DNA of 64,000 bases from Vanilla planifolia (Eukaryota > Streptophyta > Magnoliopsida > Asparagales > Orchidaceae): positions 17,579,501-17,643,500 of the forward strand of contig CM043869.1 of assembly GCA_023846275.1 (NCBI GenBank). Direction: 5' to 3'. The notes beneath the pieces are model-generated. The model was not told where the DNA came from, made no database searches, and saw nothing but the letters and a program-made list of their open reading frames with translations. This document shows positions 12,601 to 27,600 of this stretch, one piece after another (within the stretch, counting starts at the first letter, position 1; every line of letters begins with the position of its first letter). Position numbers and translations under genes: made by a program.

Positions 12601-15600
12601 GCAAGTTCTTGTACTTGTTCTTCGATTAATGTTCAATTCATTTTCCATTTTTTTTCTAATTATTAAGGATTTTTAATGTATACTTTTTTGTTATTTTAAT
12701 TATTTTTATTTCTTGCAATTCAATTTAATTCCCTCAACTAGAAATTCTAACAACCATTCAAGGTCACCCCAGCTTTCAACCCAAGATTGATGACAAATAA
12801 TTTTAAGGACTTAAAGGATCAATTAAAGCAATTTGAAAATTTTAACAAGTAATTAAAAACTTGAGTTCCTTCTTAAACATTTCTTATTACAAGGTCCTTA
12901 TGCTAGCTCTCACATATTAGTAAAGCTTTTGAAATCAAATTCATCTTGAATTTCTCATTGATTTCAATCTTTTATCAACCAAATAAGCAATTTATCACAA
13001 GTTTTCAAGATTAATGTTCTTTGATTCTTGTAAAAGATATTTTCACTTTTCCATTATTATTCTTTTACAATGCAGATGCTTTTTCTTGTTGTCATTATTT
13101 TTATTCTTCATGATTCAATAAATCAAAGTTTCATCCAATTAAAAATTTCAATAGTCTTCCTAAGTCATTCAGGCAAGCCAGTGTCCACAATAAGCAGCAT
13201 CATCCATGGAGATGTCAACACCATAGCCAAGCTTTCTTTTATAACCTGTCAATGTCCTAAAATGACCAGTTAATTTTTATCATTAAGTCTTCAAATGCTT
13301 GAAAAACCAGATGGTGAGCAAACTTACAATAAGACCAAATACAACACCAATGATCAGAAAAGCTATTGCATTTTCCTCACTTTTGAAGCATCCTGCCAAA
13401 AACAACGTGGTATTTTTCTGTTTTGCTTTTGTTGCCTTAACCACTAGGCAAATTGCCAAGTGGCCATGAAAGGAGGTTCAATTAGGTGCATGTTCAAACA
13501 CATCCTCACAATCACTAGGAAATAACTATAATAATAAATTTATTTGTTTTTGCAATGCAAAAAGAAAAAGAGATACAGTGGTGGTGACCAACTACAACAG
13601 AAGAAAGGAGCCTAGCAAAATTCCACTTCAGAACAAATCTAACAAAACCTTGTGAAATTGGTTAGATCTCCATTTTGCAAATTCAACAAACCAATGCAAA
13701 TTAGCAAACAGGTTTCAATGGGCCCACAAGAAAACTCCCAAAAGATTTTTTTAATGGTGCATCAATCTTATTCCATCACTAGGGAAAAACAAAGGAATTT
13801 TTTTTGTTATTTTTGGTCAAGCCTATATTGTCACAACATAGGAGACAATTATTTTAAGAAGATCCTCCTCCATACAAGCTGTCAAATGCAGGGACAATTA
13901 TTGCTTGGGAACATCTACATGCCAAGTCTTATTGTTAGATCATCCAGCATCGTTTCATAATGCATTGGTTGGTCATGACAGCTATTATAGAGGTTTTGTT
14001 CCTTCTATAGTCATGTTGTTTGTTTAGTAATTATCCTAGCAGATTATGAGATAATTTGTATAGTTTCCATTATATAACTTCCATATTTGGAGTTGAACAC
14101 CAATGCAAATGGCCTTTGTTGGAGGGTTTGCTAATGCTACTTTGGAGTCTTGACACTCCTCAAAACCTAATTTTAGGAATTGGTCTAGTCTGGCTTCCAA
14201 AGCTTTGGAAGCTTTAGCAGGTGGCCGAGGATGTCTTATTTTATTCTACATGCAACTCAGAATAGCGATAAGTGGTGCACAACTTGGTGCATTAGGATAT
14301 GTTTTCAAACATTGGTTAGATTAAGTATAAAGAATTTTGATTACTTCTTTGTGAGACAAAGGATCATACTATGCTTATCCAGTTAGTGTTCCCTCATTGG
14401 CATTAGAGAAATAACGACTTGAACTTATTACATATTAACAAAATAAGACAATTGCACTGAAAGATAGAATTTATAAAACTACTTATACCTCGAAATTATA
14501 ATATTCATAATTGCTCTTTTTTGGCAACTGTTAATAAAGAACTAAGATCCAGAAGATCAAATATCTTGAATAGGCTCTTATGAACTGACATTCAAACCAT
14601 GGAAAGAACATATTGCTCTTCTACCAGTGTTGAGACCCTTCATGAAATATATGTTTTGAGAACTTCTAGGCCTTTTAGCATTGCAAAATTTGGCAACAAC
14701 ACAATTGAGGAAGACTTGTCCATTTCACCTTAATAACATGCTTTGTCCGTATTGCATGAGCTTTGCCACAACTTATATTGTGTATGGATACTAGTGCCTT
14801 TTATCTAACCAAACTTGTTTGGATATCTCATTAGAAGAATTTATGGACAACAAATTCTAAAAGCTGATAGCTTTAGGAAGCAATCACTAGCCCACATTCG
14901 CTAATATTAACAATAACACTCTTTGGTTCTACTTCCTATCTACCTTGATATGTTATTTTATTTCACCCAAATATGAATCAATGATTAGACCAAGGAGTCT
15001 AATAATGGACACAAATATAGCACGTGAATCTCTTATGACTTGCTCTAGTAGTCAAGTCACAAATATACTTAAGACTACATAGACCACTATATTACACTAC
15101 CTTGGAACTATGTATGTTGCTAGCTTCATTGCCATATTTTAGAATCCCATACTATGATTGACCATTCTTACTAGTTGTTCTCACATGGCTTCCCTCAAAT
15201 GATAGAGTTGCACAAGCCTTTGTGTTGACAAGTCAAGTATTTCTATAGCCTTTTTCTTCCTTAATTGGACCACAATCCTTTTTGAATTATTATTATAAAT
15301 TATTTGTTTGTGGAATTCAACCCAAGTCCTTTGCAACATAGGTTGAAGATACAAGTGAGGGCTTCAACATAAGAGAAGCATTTTTCAATATAAAAGTATT
15401 TTGCATTAATCTACTTGAGATTTATTTGTTAAAGAAGTAAATAATGAATAAAGCATCCACTTAACCATCCAAATAAAATTGCTCATCATCAACTTGGGCT
15501 TTTTAGGATATCTTCAATTAAGGATCACTTTGCTCATGTTCAACAGTTTGTCAATCTTATAAAAACTTTCAATGAATAGAGATAGTCTCCGTGTTTCTCT

Positions 15601-18600
15601 TCTACACAAAGATTAGTTTCCCCTTACATCAACAGATATAGTAATTAAAGTAATAACTCAACAATGGATCTTGGGTTACATGAATCATCAATATTTTCAT
15701 TGAACTTCAGAAACGTTTATGTCAAGGGAGCAATTTCCCTCATCAACCTCTTGGATCTATATATCATGGCATTTGTGTCTCAATGTCCTCATCTTTATTT
15801 CCAATTATCTTTTGATTAATATTAATTCAGAATTCTTCTGATTAAAAATATTTTCTTTTGACATATTGCCACTTGGATCTATCGTAGAAAAGGATTGAGA
15901 TTTTTCTATCATCTTCACTAACATTTGCATTTGTTAGGTTAATAGAGCAACCGGTTTCTCAAGATTTGATATTGTCATAATCGACAGATTAACCTCAACT
16001 GACACTTCCTCAATCTCTTGATTCCATTTCACAACTTGCTATTCAATTTCCTCTTCTTAGCTCCTGCCCTCAGCATCGAATCAAAGTGTTTTGATACCAA
16101 AATATATAATCTATCTATGAGATATCTCACCCTAAGCCCTTGATAGTAAACCTTATTTTTGAATTACAACAGCAAAATGAATGTACGAATGGCAAAGAAC
16201 TAAGAGTATAAAGGAGAAAAGTGTTTTTGCTAAAATATTGAGAATATTGGGAATACCTTTATTCACCACTTTTTCTTATTTTTATAAAAGTTTAAATATA
16301 ATGTTTTATTACAAAAAAACATATTATTTAATTCCCACATGATACATGTATTTTGACTCAAAACCTACTACTACAAAAAAATCAGCACAAGCTAGGGTGC
16401 TCATTCGCACATGCAGGCAACACTGCATGCGCACGCACGTGCATTCCTTGTGCCCAATAAGGGTACTTACTGTGTGCATTGATAGATGTACCCATCACAA
16501 GCACGTGATGCAATAAGTGATAGGTGTATCCACCATGGCACATGTTGCGTGCGCACCTGCACGCGGCCATGCACCTAATCACTTAAGTTGTGCATCATTG
16601 CACACATGCAACAAAGCTTCCACACATGGTTGTGCATGCAATGGCGCCGCATGTGTACCACTTGACAAACTTTTTCTATATGTATCCTCCCTTGATTTCT
16701 CCACAAACGTAAAATACTTGATAAATGAATGCACTTATAATTGATACCTTTATCACAAATTCCTCACATTATCACATAATTTTGTGAGTCCTCTATCACA
16801 TGGTGACCAGATATGAGAACTGATGGATCAATGCCTAGTATAGGCTTTAGTGTTCCATCTTCTCTAATTGAAGCTATTCCTTCGCCTCTAGTTAACAACA
16901 ATAGTACAGGAGAATAGCCCTTTAGTGAAGCCAGTTAGCCTTGGAGATTCTCCTACTCCCATAGAGGTTACTACCTCACATTAGATGATTTTGACTCTCA
17001 TTGTGCACTCTTAACAATTAGAATATACACTACTCCATTATCACTTATCTAAATTTATGCTTTTTTAATTTTTGTTTACATTTCGTTCAAACTTTTCTTT
17101 TCGTTTTGCAAATGGGGACTACACAACTATCTTAGCATTAAGATGGTAAGAACAAGCTTAACTCATACTCTGCATTCATCCTAGCAATTATTGTACCCTC
17201 CTTAAAGCAAAACTATGCAATACACTTTTAACGAAGGATCTTTTTCATCACCTAACTCAATTCTTTCTTTTGTGTTCCATTTTTTGTGCAAGGCTAAGCT
17301 AAAGGTAGCTTACATCACTAATTTAACTATAGAACAACCTCACCACATAGAGAATAACTACAAATATTGCATCATCAACATTATTTGAAAGCAAAACTTA
17401 TTTTCAGAGTTGGAAACTAGAGCCACCATGGTCCTTCCAAAGGTTTGTTTGACATGCAACCTCTCCAATACATGCATTAGACAAGCTAGGTCTACAACAA
17501 CAATGTAGATGGTGTGGGTCGACCAGTGCTTACACAACATTTATATTGCAATATCTATGAACGCATAAGAGCAATCAAAAAATCTCCTCTTTTTGACATC
17601 TCCATAATGCAAAAGAACAATCGATGAATCTCCTTTTTTGACACCTTTGGAGAGCACTCAAAGATTTATGGTGAAATAGAGTATGGGGCTAGTAGGATAA
17701 CTTCAATTACACATGCATTGCCACACCAACATAAATTTGGGTACTTCATAAATAGCTCCTAATGGATGAGTGACAAGTTCTTTGTTGAAGGACAATAGAT
17801 GGACTTAAGTCATAGCTAGAATGGACTAGTGCTCATCCGGATGCACTACTAGAGATGTTTTCTAAGCACAAAAGTGACAATGGTGAAAAAGATTTATTCA
17901 TGGAGCTCCTTAGACAAATGCTAACCTAATTGGATTGTGGGGATAATTCACACACTCTATTATTTGGTTGTATAACTAGTACTTTGGCACAATTGCCATG
18001 TATGAATATACATACATACATTAAGACAATTTTTTAAGAACCATATGCTTTTAGCCTTTGTAGGATTGATTATATAGACACATAAATGAAGTGTTATACT
18101 TGTAGTTCTGGTTTGATAGACAAAATTGTTATAGAATTAGTTAGAAATATTATATAGACACCATAAAGTCTAGTTATCTCCTTGTACTCTTGGTTAGATA
18201 GATTTGATTAGCATAGTCTTGGTTAAATAAAATATATAGGTGACTCAAAGAAGTCTCCATGTGATTCTTCCACAAAGACATGTAATCTTCTTGTATGCAT
18301 GTCATTCTGGTTTCATAGATGGATGGATGTAGTCATGATTTGTTAGATTAGATTGACACATCAAAGACTTGTAGTTTACTTATAATCCCACGAATTAGAT
18401 ATATGCCTCAAAGATTAAAATCTACGTATATATGATTCTTCTGCTATGCAGCATATGCTCATTGCACATATTCTTTTAATTAGAAAGCTGTGGTAGAGCA
18501 TGACAATAAAAGCTAGACAAATCCAAGTATGTGTCAAGCTAGTCGTGAGGAAGTCATTCATACAAGTAGGTCTCGCACCATCTTTTAATATTAAACCCCC

Positions 18601-21600
18601 TGCTTTCGTACTCTATCTCAAGGGATCAATTTATAAGTAGCTCTAAAGAATTTAATTGTAAAACATGCTATAAAAGTAGTAAAGAAAGCTTAAATGTTCT
18701 ACAAGGTGAATTGTCCACATAAGGGAGCCGATATTCTCACCATATCCCCACAAAGCCGCCAAGATCATGTAGTCTCCGAAAGCAAACAACATCATATAAT
18801 CCATTCCATACAAGCAAAAATTCATGGCACAATGCTCTCTTATGAGAAAAGAGAGCAGTTCGAAGTTATACAAGCAAACTGTAGTAAAAACCATAATGGG
18901 GGGATAAGACAAGGTAATAACAACATAATGAAAAAGGATGATATATCACAATTAGCTTTAATATGAAGTTGATGTTCTATGTTTAAGGTTTAACTTGCAT
19001 AGTGTCAAAGAATAATAAAATTGTCCTACAACAACTACTTATCCAAAGCAACAATGTATATTAACGTAAGATAACTTTGAAATTCATCTAAAAATTCCAA
19101 TTGCAAAGAAGTTAAAATACTTGAAAAAGGTTAGGTTTGACAAACTTCGATGAAATAAAAAATGATGCAACGCAATAACAAGTCAGCATTGAAACAATGA
19201 CTTGCAAATAATAGATCATATGAGTCATTTCACGAATGCAAAATGATCATACCAAGAATGTCAACACCTAACTCTAGCACAAAGATGTGCAGATAATATC
19301 ATGTCACAGCCAAAAAGAAAGAACTACAATGAACTCTACTAAAACCAAAATTGAGTGATGCAGGAGATCCAAAATAACTGGAAATAAAGTGGACAAAAAC
19401 AAGTCAAAGTAGAAACACACACAAAAGTAAAGAAACAACCTTTCAGAAATTTAGGCAAATGGGAAGTCAAAGTAGTAGCCTTGTTGGCAAACAAAGTTGT
19501 TAGTGATAACAACAATGATGCAAGATATTCACTCCCTAAGGCCTTTGTCCCTCCTAATAAATACCAAACTTTTAGTACAGAATTTTTATTGTAGTTGGAA
19601 GCATGACAATGGCACGACAGTGGCAACACAAGCAATATATAAAAACTCAATACCAAGCATCAACTTGTCATTAAAACAATGAACCTTAATACAAACTAAG
19701 TACATATAGAGTTTAAAAACATCCCTAGTCTCCAAGCAATAATGTACCAAAATCCCATGTAATGCTCTAAAGACTTAGCGTCATGCATCATTGCATAGTT
19801 GCACTCGTATAATATGGCCATAGTATCACAGAGACACACGCTCATTTTCAAATGATCACAGTTTATATGCACATAAACAGCTCCGCAAATGCACAGTTGC
19901 ATGCATAAAATCATTGTATGTGCAAAATAGTACAGGAGCACCTCTCATAATAAGTATATAGACACAATAATGTGCATACAAACAATGTAATGCACACAAT
20001 GGGATGAAGACTGGCATAATGCATACATAGTCAACAGCATAGAATAGGAATAAGGTAAATAAATGTGCAAAACTTGAGGCTAACTATACTGGCTCAATTG
20101 AGCTGTGTTGACAATGTGCTAAATTAGCATAATTGAATCGGAACCTAAAGCATCAAAGCTACTAGGTACAACTAACAAAGCTAAAATTAGAATTAGAAGA
20201 AAACAAAAATGAACAATGTTAATATGATCGAACTGAGAAGTGAAAACTGAAAAAACTAAAAATTAAAGACCAACAAAACTAGAACTATCAAAATGTGAAA
20301 CGTGACAATCCAAACATAATGAATTTGAAGCTAAAGATGTTGACCTGACAAACTAAAGTGAGCGGATAATTGGTTTGAATAGTCTCAGTCATCTAGCCAA
20401 AGTAATATCATTTAAGTTGATGACATAAAGTGCCTAACTTCACACCTTGATTGGTTTCTCCATCAAAATAAAAAGAAAATGATAATGATAATGAAATAGT
20501 CATAAATACTAAAAAGCAAAAAGGTATTATCAATGTGTATAGAAGAAAAATGCTCACTAAGTATAAATCAAGTAACAAATATTATATAACATGAATTCAC
20601 CAACAAAGTTGCCATGATTACAAGATAATCAACAAATGATATACATAGGTTATCAGGAATGAGCACCTCATATCTAACAGACAACAAAATTTGGTTGAGA
20701 ATAGATATTCCCTACATCGCCCAGGCGATAAAAACACAATATTCAACACAACTAAATAGAATTAGTGTAAAAAATATATGGACATTGACTTATCCAAACT
20801 AATGATCTCAAAGAGCTTATCAACAGGAGCTAACATTTTAGTGAAGACAGCCAACTAGAAGACTCAAAAATAATAGAGACAGAGAAGCTAGCAATCTCAT
20901 TACAATGATTTTAATGACAAAGGAGCTAACATTAAGCTTAGCAATGAGGTGCTTAGCATGTTAAAACATATAGAAGTGATACCAAGAACAATTATTAAAA
21001 CCATCCTTAAGAAACAAGAGGGTAGTAGGGTTATCAAGTTCAAGAAAGATTTGGGAATGATTCTTTGATATACAAAATTGAAAAGCACTTAATCTCCTCT
21101 TGAAAAGAGCCACAACATTATCACTATCATTGCCGGAGATATGAAAAACAAAAATTATTGATCTCAGATCATCCAAGATAGGCCCCCATGACCGCAAGAA
21201 TCAGCTTTAAATTCGATGAAAATGTCAAATTCCCAAATGCTGCTAAGGGTGGTCTGCAAACAAAAAAAAGGTTAAGAGGTAAGAGGAATGATAAACTTCT
21301 CCTAGTGTATTTTAAAAAAAAACTTTTCAAAAGCATTATTTAATCTCTTTTCAAAAGGACTTCCTTAACACACCTGTCATACATAAATAAAGCCCAATTC
21401 TTCTCTTAGGAATATTGTAACACTGTTTCATATAGAAAAACAAACATGGAACAAAACCAATAAAAAAATCCTTCACCGAACCTTCATTTTTAACCATATA
21501 CAAATTAAATTTTAGTTAGCATTCAAAATTTGTTTTGCACTTTTAACATAATTTGTGCAAAACTGCAAGATGCCAAAAAGAAGCGCACCTCAGAGAATCA

Positions 21601-24600
21601 AAGCATGATTCCAATCCAAACCTAGCAACTCAAAGCCACAAAAGGTTGATCCATTTTGTATAGTTTGTAACATTGAGCTCATCATTTTCTTGAAAAGGAA
21701 CAAGAGCAGAAGAGCTTTAAGACATATTTGAAGTTCTTTGTGCTTAAGAAAATCCCACAAGAGGGGGGGTGAATTGTGGTAAATAAAATTTTCTTTCGAT
21801 TTTTTGTTTCAATTAAAAATTAAATCTTTTAAGCGCGAATAAGAAGAAATATAACACAAAAGATTTTTAAGGTGGTTCGACTCAAAATCGAGCCTACATC
21901 CACCCCCAACCATGTTGGGAAAAACAATACCAAAAATACGAAATTACAATCGAGGTTTTTCGTACGGTTCACCTCAAACCTACTTGGAATTTTTCCTACG
22001 GCTAATCCCGAACCTACTTGAGTTTTTTCGGGCTCAACTCAAACCCCGGGCTTTTGCACAATGCTAGGATTCCCTTACCCCAAAGAAAAGAATATAAAAA
22101 TTAGCAAAACTTAAAATAACTTTAAGTGAAATAAGAGGCACACACGACCGAAAAATAGAGGAATAGAGATTGAGAGATTGTTGAAGCAAAAACCTCTAAT
22201 TTCGGAATTCTTCTTCCCACTTTCTCTTTATAAAATTCGAAGCACCGCATTCACTTGATTTTGCTCGAAATCGTGATCTGAAAGCTTTTGGATCCTAACA
22301 ATAATCAACTCTAGAAGTTCTTCATCATTCCCTATTTATAGAGCTTAAATTTGAGCTCTAAAATCACTCTCAACGGCTCTTAAAATCAACTAGCCGTTTA
22401 GGTAACGGACAGAAAGCAACTACCGTCCGATTAGAGCCCAAACACGGACGGCACGAATTGAATCTCGAATTTACCGTTTAAGATTAATCTCGTCCGTTCG
22501 ATCTGGGCGGGCTTGATCTAAGCATTTGGATTGTGCGCACGCTGCCCTGTATGTAGTAATATAATGTGTCCAGACTTAATTCAAATTAAAACACTTTACC
22601 TCAATGGTTACGCGTCCTAACACATCTGCACAGCCTGGGTTCGATTCTCCTGCATGTCATTTTACGCTGAATGATCTCAGTCGTCCGATCGCGCTTACCC
22701 TTCCGATTTCTTTGATAGTGAGGTTGGAATTTAGTCCCACATCGTGGAAAATTATTTGCCATTGCGCTTTAAAGGTAATTACTTGACCAGGATTTCATCA
22801 CCTGGTTCGGGTTGATTTGATCATGCACTGTTTCGTTTAGCATTGCCTGCGGGCTGAATTCGCCGTGCTGTTCAGCGTCGCGCGACCTGAAATTGTCGTG
22901 CTCCGTTCGGCGTTGTCTGCCGCCTGAATTCCTTTGGACTATAGGCGCCCTACCGGATCAGCCCACCAATTTTTTATATTTATTTTTTTTTAATTTCTAA
23001 AAGCCTGGATGGGCCAGTGGTCGGGTTGGGTCGACCCGCCCAATGCTACAGTGAAAATTCCCAAGAGTAACGTTGTTTTAGGGTGTTTTGTGAGAATTTT
23101 TGTGCCAAAATATTTAATATAAGTGTACCAAAATAATTTTATATTACCATAGCATTATAAATTTTCTAAATGACTATGAAAAGAAATTCATGAAAAATAA
23201 TTCTTAAATAATTTTAAAAAATCAAATACCAATGTCTATACTTTTCATCAATAATGCTTGGCCCAAATATTAAAATTAAATAATTATTAATTTTATAACA
23301 TTTTTAACTATTAATACTACTAGCGTGCCACATCATCTCAAAATTTGAACATATCAAATTTAAGAAAAAATAAAAGAAAATCAAGTATGAAAACTTTAGT
23401 GCATGTCTTCAATTTCCTTGAAAGCTTGTAAAGACTCCAAGAGCCTTGAAGACCACTATTTTAGACATTTAAAGTTCATGGCTTGTCTTAATTGAATATT
23501 AACAATTTTATTTAGAACAAGCCCATATGAAATATAAACATTTATTCTTGACTCATCAAACACAAGGGTGTAACATTGAGCTCATCATTTTCTTGAAGAG
23601 GAACAAGAGCAGAAGAGCTTGAAGACATATTCAGAATAAGCGTTATCTGTAAGCAAAAGCATAGGCATGCTTCCTGGCCCACGAAATTTTGTAGTTCCAC
23701 AGAAGAGATCCCATCATTTTTAGAACAGAATTGGTCTCCCTGTAGCAGCCAAGGTGATCATGTTAGTAATAGGTTAGGTTTATGACCCATAGAATCGGTA
23801 AATATTTTACAGTCAACTGAACTTGATGGTACCTTAGATATTACAAATTTTGTAATGGAGGATGATGAAGATGGTCTCTATAGTCTTATAGCTAAAGCTT
23901 GTCATAATTATAACAGGGCTACTACACATAAATCAATCAATAGTTTACATTCACAACATTTAAGAACTATAATTTCCTTCCATATGTTTGATTTTATGAT
24001 AGAACTTTAGTGATATAAGTAATCCATGGTCATTATGCTATAAATCTTGGCACATTTCTATCATTCAACCAAGAAATCTATATTTGATATTTTACTACCT
24101 GCTTTATTATTTTGAACTTCTAATTACTAACTATACCTAATATAGGTAAACATAGTTGTGTTCCAAGGGATCTTTCGTCATAAATCCAGAAGTCACAGCA
24201 AACAATGAAAACAAAGGATTACATCACAATTCATCACATACAGGTCTTCAAGCTTAACTGACAATCTTCTTCAAAGTTTCATTGATGATCATAGTATAAT
24301 TATAATCATCAAAATAAATAATAAAATAACTTTCAATTGACAATGATTAAAAATAAGGCAACTCATAATAGTGATTAAGCACAACGAACCCTCAAGACTT
24401 CCTCAATTTAAGGTAGCACTGTATGTTTATGCCAGAATACCAACAAAGAATCTTCAAAAAACAATTACCTGATTATGTCATTATCCTTGATGATGTGTGT
24501 TGATTCAAATGGTGGCAAGACAAAGTCATCTATCTGCAAAACGATTTGAAGTTTATTACTCTATTTCAAATTCAAGAATGACAGACATTCATTTGGAACA

Positions 24601-27600
24601 AAACAATCCATGAGGAAGAAAAGATGAAATCAATAGAAAAAACATATGCTGGCCAAATAAAAGCATACACGTTAAGGTTAAAAAACAAGTATTTAACTAT
24701 TGCCCAAATAATTTTCAAACAAATAAAATACAACCAAAAGATATTTCTTAACCATAAGGGTCATGCACCCTAAATACATAAAAAATGAAACAAACACAAA
24801 ATGTGACCTTCGAAAATCACTAGTTTCATGGCAAGCATTTCAATTAACAGAAGACAAACATTCAAAAGAAATAAAAGGAAAAAAAATTGGATGCAAAAGA
24901 TTAACAAGATCTTCAAAATTTTCAATAAATGTAACTACTTGGTAACAAAAACATAAAAGGAAGCAGTAGGTGATTGAGATCAATTAACATGTGTTATTAG
25001 GATAATTTAAATACAATAATTAATACATCAACTTATATTCCTGAACAAAAGCCAATCACTGAATTCAGCAAATCATTTTCCTCTCCTGAGATTGAGGTGA
25101 ATTTTCTCTGATTTAAACCAAAGAAGATGAGCCATCCTAACAAAAAAGTTGATATTTGGTACAACTTTGCAGATGAAGAGCCAAGAATTAGAAATTCAAG
25201 GCCTCCTCTCCTATGTCAAGCACATCAAACGTAAGAGCATCCATAATAGAGGGATTCACTGATGTTTCTTCAATAGAGAGGGATTTCTGAGGCTCAAAAA
25301 TGAGAATGCTACTGATACTTGAGCCACAATCATCTCCTCTGGTGAAGAAAGTAGAGGCAGGTTGATCCAGAAAAGGAGCAAAGGAGGGTATTGCTACCAA
25401 TCAGGTTCTTGAAGATTTGCCTACCAAAACTAAACCTTCTTATGAAGATGTTGTGCTATGTCCACAATTAAGATTCAGAGCTTGATGGGGGCAGTTTACT
25501 ATGACATTTTTAAGGCAAAGAGCATTAAAGAAACCTTGACCAAGTCTCTCAAAGCAGTATTGACCACTAATAAAGAATTCTAATTGATCAAAAACGATTC
25601 GTCAACTACAACAAATACCATTCAAGAGCTTTTGTGGGCTATAGACATTACTCTCATAAAGATAGAGACAAATAGGGAGAATTTATGGTGTGACAATGAA
25701 GTCCTTGAGAGGGTATCATTCACTAAAGGAGTTGTCTACTGCTTTATGTTCCTTTGTTATTCACATTAATGTTCCTTTGTCATTCACATTATTGAGCCCA
25801 CCATGACTTGTTTGCTCGTTAATGGGCTCAATAATGCATGTTTATTTGAGCAAAGAAGCTGCTCGACATAACCAATGCTCATTTAAGTGACCAAAAAATG
25901 GCTTGTTCATAGATAAAAAATCACAATTTGAACTAAGCTCAAACCATGTTCAAATAGTCATGGTTCTAAAAGAACTAAGCTTGAGAACACCAATATAAAT
26001 AAGGCTTTAGAAAACAACATCAAGCTCTAGCACTACCCTTCTCAACTCAACTCGTTTCATTTGCAAACTAGTGCTAAGTAAATCATTAGTTTATCCAATG
26101 AAGTTGGCATAAGTGAGACTTCAAGCAAACACTTCTCAAAGTACAATGCGTTGTCACCCATTCAATTTTGAAGAGCTTCTACAAGACATGTTTTCTTTCA
26201 AAACATGATGCTTGTTAGCATGAGATGATCTTCGAGCCATCCTTGGGCTACACACTAGATCTTTTGGTGCCAAAGTAGGTTGACACAAGAGAAAGAAGGA
26301 ACTAAGAGTTGCATTGGTACAACCATTAAGGTGAAATGAGGAAGATGTTAGCATAAGCACTCATTAGGATATGATGACTTAAGATTGTATGAGCCAACGC
26401 TAAAGCAACATTGCACTATTCCAATAAATTAAAAGACCAACATGTAAGAATGCTTAGTGAGATAAGTGAATGATTTCACATTATGAGAGAATGTTCTTTC
26501 AATTGCATAGTGAACCAAGACATAATGAACATAGAAAGCCTTGAGATAAGTGTATTCTACTCAACAATTTACCTCTAGGGTGCTCAACATAAAAGTTTAA
26601 TAAGATGATTATAAATCCCAAGTGTAACTTAGACAAGTGTCCATGATAGTCCTTTTGACTTGTGAATTTATCAAGAGGATTTAGCATCTCCAGCAATTAT
26701 TGTTTCACTTGGATTGGATAAGTGCAAGAGTCCAAAATACAACCTCAACGCCATTACATCTCAAACACTTGGCTCACTCAAATTATAGAGTTATCGGAGC
26801 TGAGAAAGCTTTTTCCAAAGTTTAGCTTCTCAATTTATTAAAGCCAACTAGAATGAGTACATAATGATTTAAGCTTCAAGTGCTAGTGTATGACTAGGCT
26901 TTAGACATGAATTCAATGGAAGGTTTTACACCTCAAATAAATATCACCACTCCAAAAGGGAAAAAATAAAATGAGAATGAGATATGTAATTATTGAAAAG
27001 ATTAAACATCTTTAGAAAATATTCACATTCCAAATTGTAAGACTGATGAGTCGTATTGACATATGAATGTTCCTCAAGCATAATTCAAACCTTGAGGTTC
27101 TCACAATGATTGCCTCAACTAATTAGCTATGTAAGCAATTTGACATTTGAAGTCATCTAACTTACAGAAACAATCTTCCCACAATAAAAGGGGAGTGAAT
27201 TGAACTTCTTTTCAAATTAATTAAATACACCTCATATGTATTTTGAAATTTTAAGCTTATTATTATTTATACTAAAAGATTTTATGATAAATCTTGCTTA
27301 GCTTTGAAAATGATATTATGATGATTTATAATAAATGCTCTCATATTTAAGATAGTTTGATAAACACACAAGCCTACATTCATCCTTGGTTATGTAAAAC
27401 TAGGCTTATACAATACAACCATCTGTTGTCACAAGACGGGTGGTGAACACCCTTACCAGAAGGTCCACAATGATCAAAAACCAACCAAAAAGTATCGCAC
27501 AATTAAATGTCTTACAAGAACTAAAAAATTAAGAAGCTTCAAAAGACAATGGCTAAAATGAACTAAAAAATTTTGCATGTAAGGAATGTATAACAATCAT

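Larger units (their letters stand above)
7703..24468 (-). other. Coilin intron 2 (16766 nt)
   Basis: From donor GTAATT at 24468 to the acceptor ending at 7703. It contains paired LTR remnants (12230-13170), a minus-strand LTR-element start (15550-16380), a GC-rich patch (16382-16665), short degenerate repeats (18050-18420) and a reversed SIRE-like LTR with a SINE candidate inside, bracketed by 63-bp repeats (21666-23631). Stretches 8.0-12.2 kb, 13.2-15.5 kb, 16.7-18.0 kb and 18.5-21.6 kb show only AT-rich DNA with short spurious frames. Confidence 0.82.

Noticed and set aside
18652-18966. 86-90-codon frames open on both strands.
   Set aside because: No homology recognised; typical of low stop density by chance.
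20961-21197. Minus-strand frames with faint resemblance to the RNase H tail of plant LINEs.
   Set aside because: No diagnostic catalytic block could be identified; similarity too weak to name.
22604-22680. Possible functional tRNA gene.
   Set aside because: The acceptor stem and anticodon arm do not pair convincingly; it fits a SINE head better.
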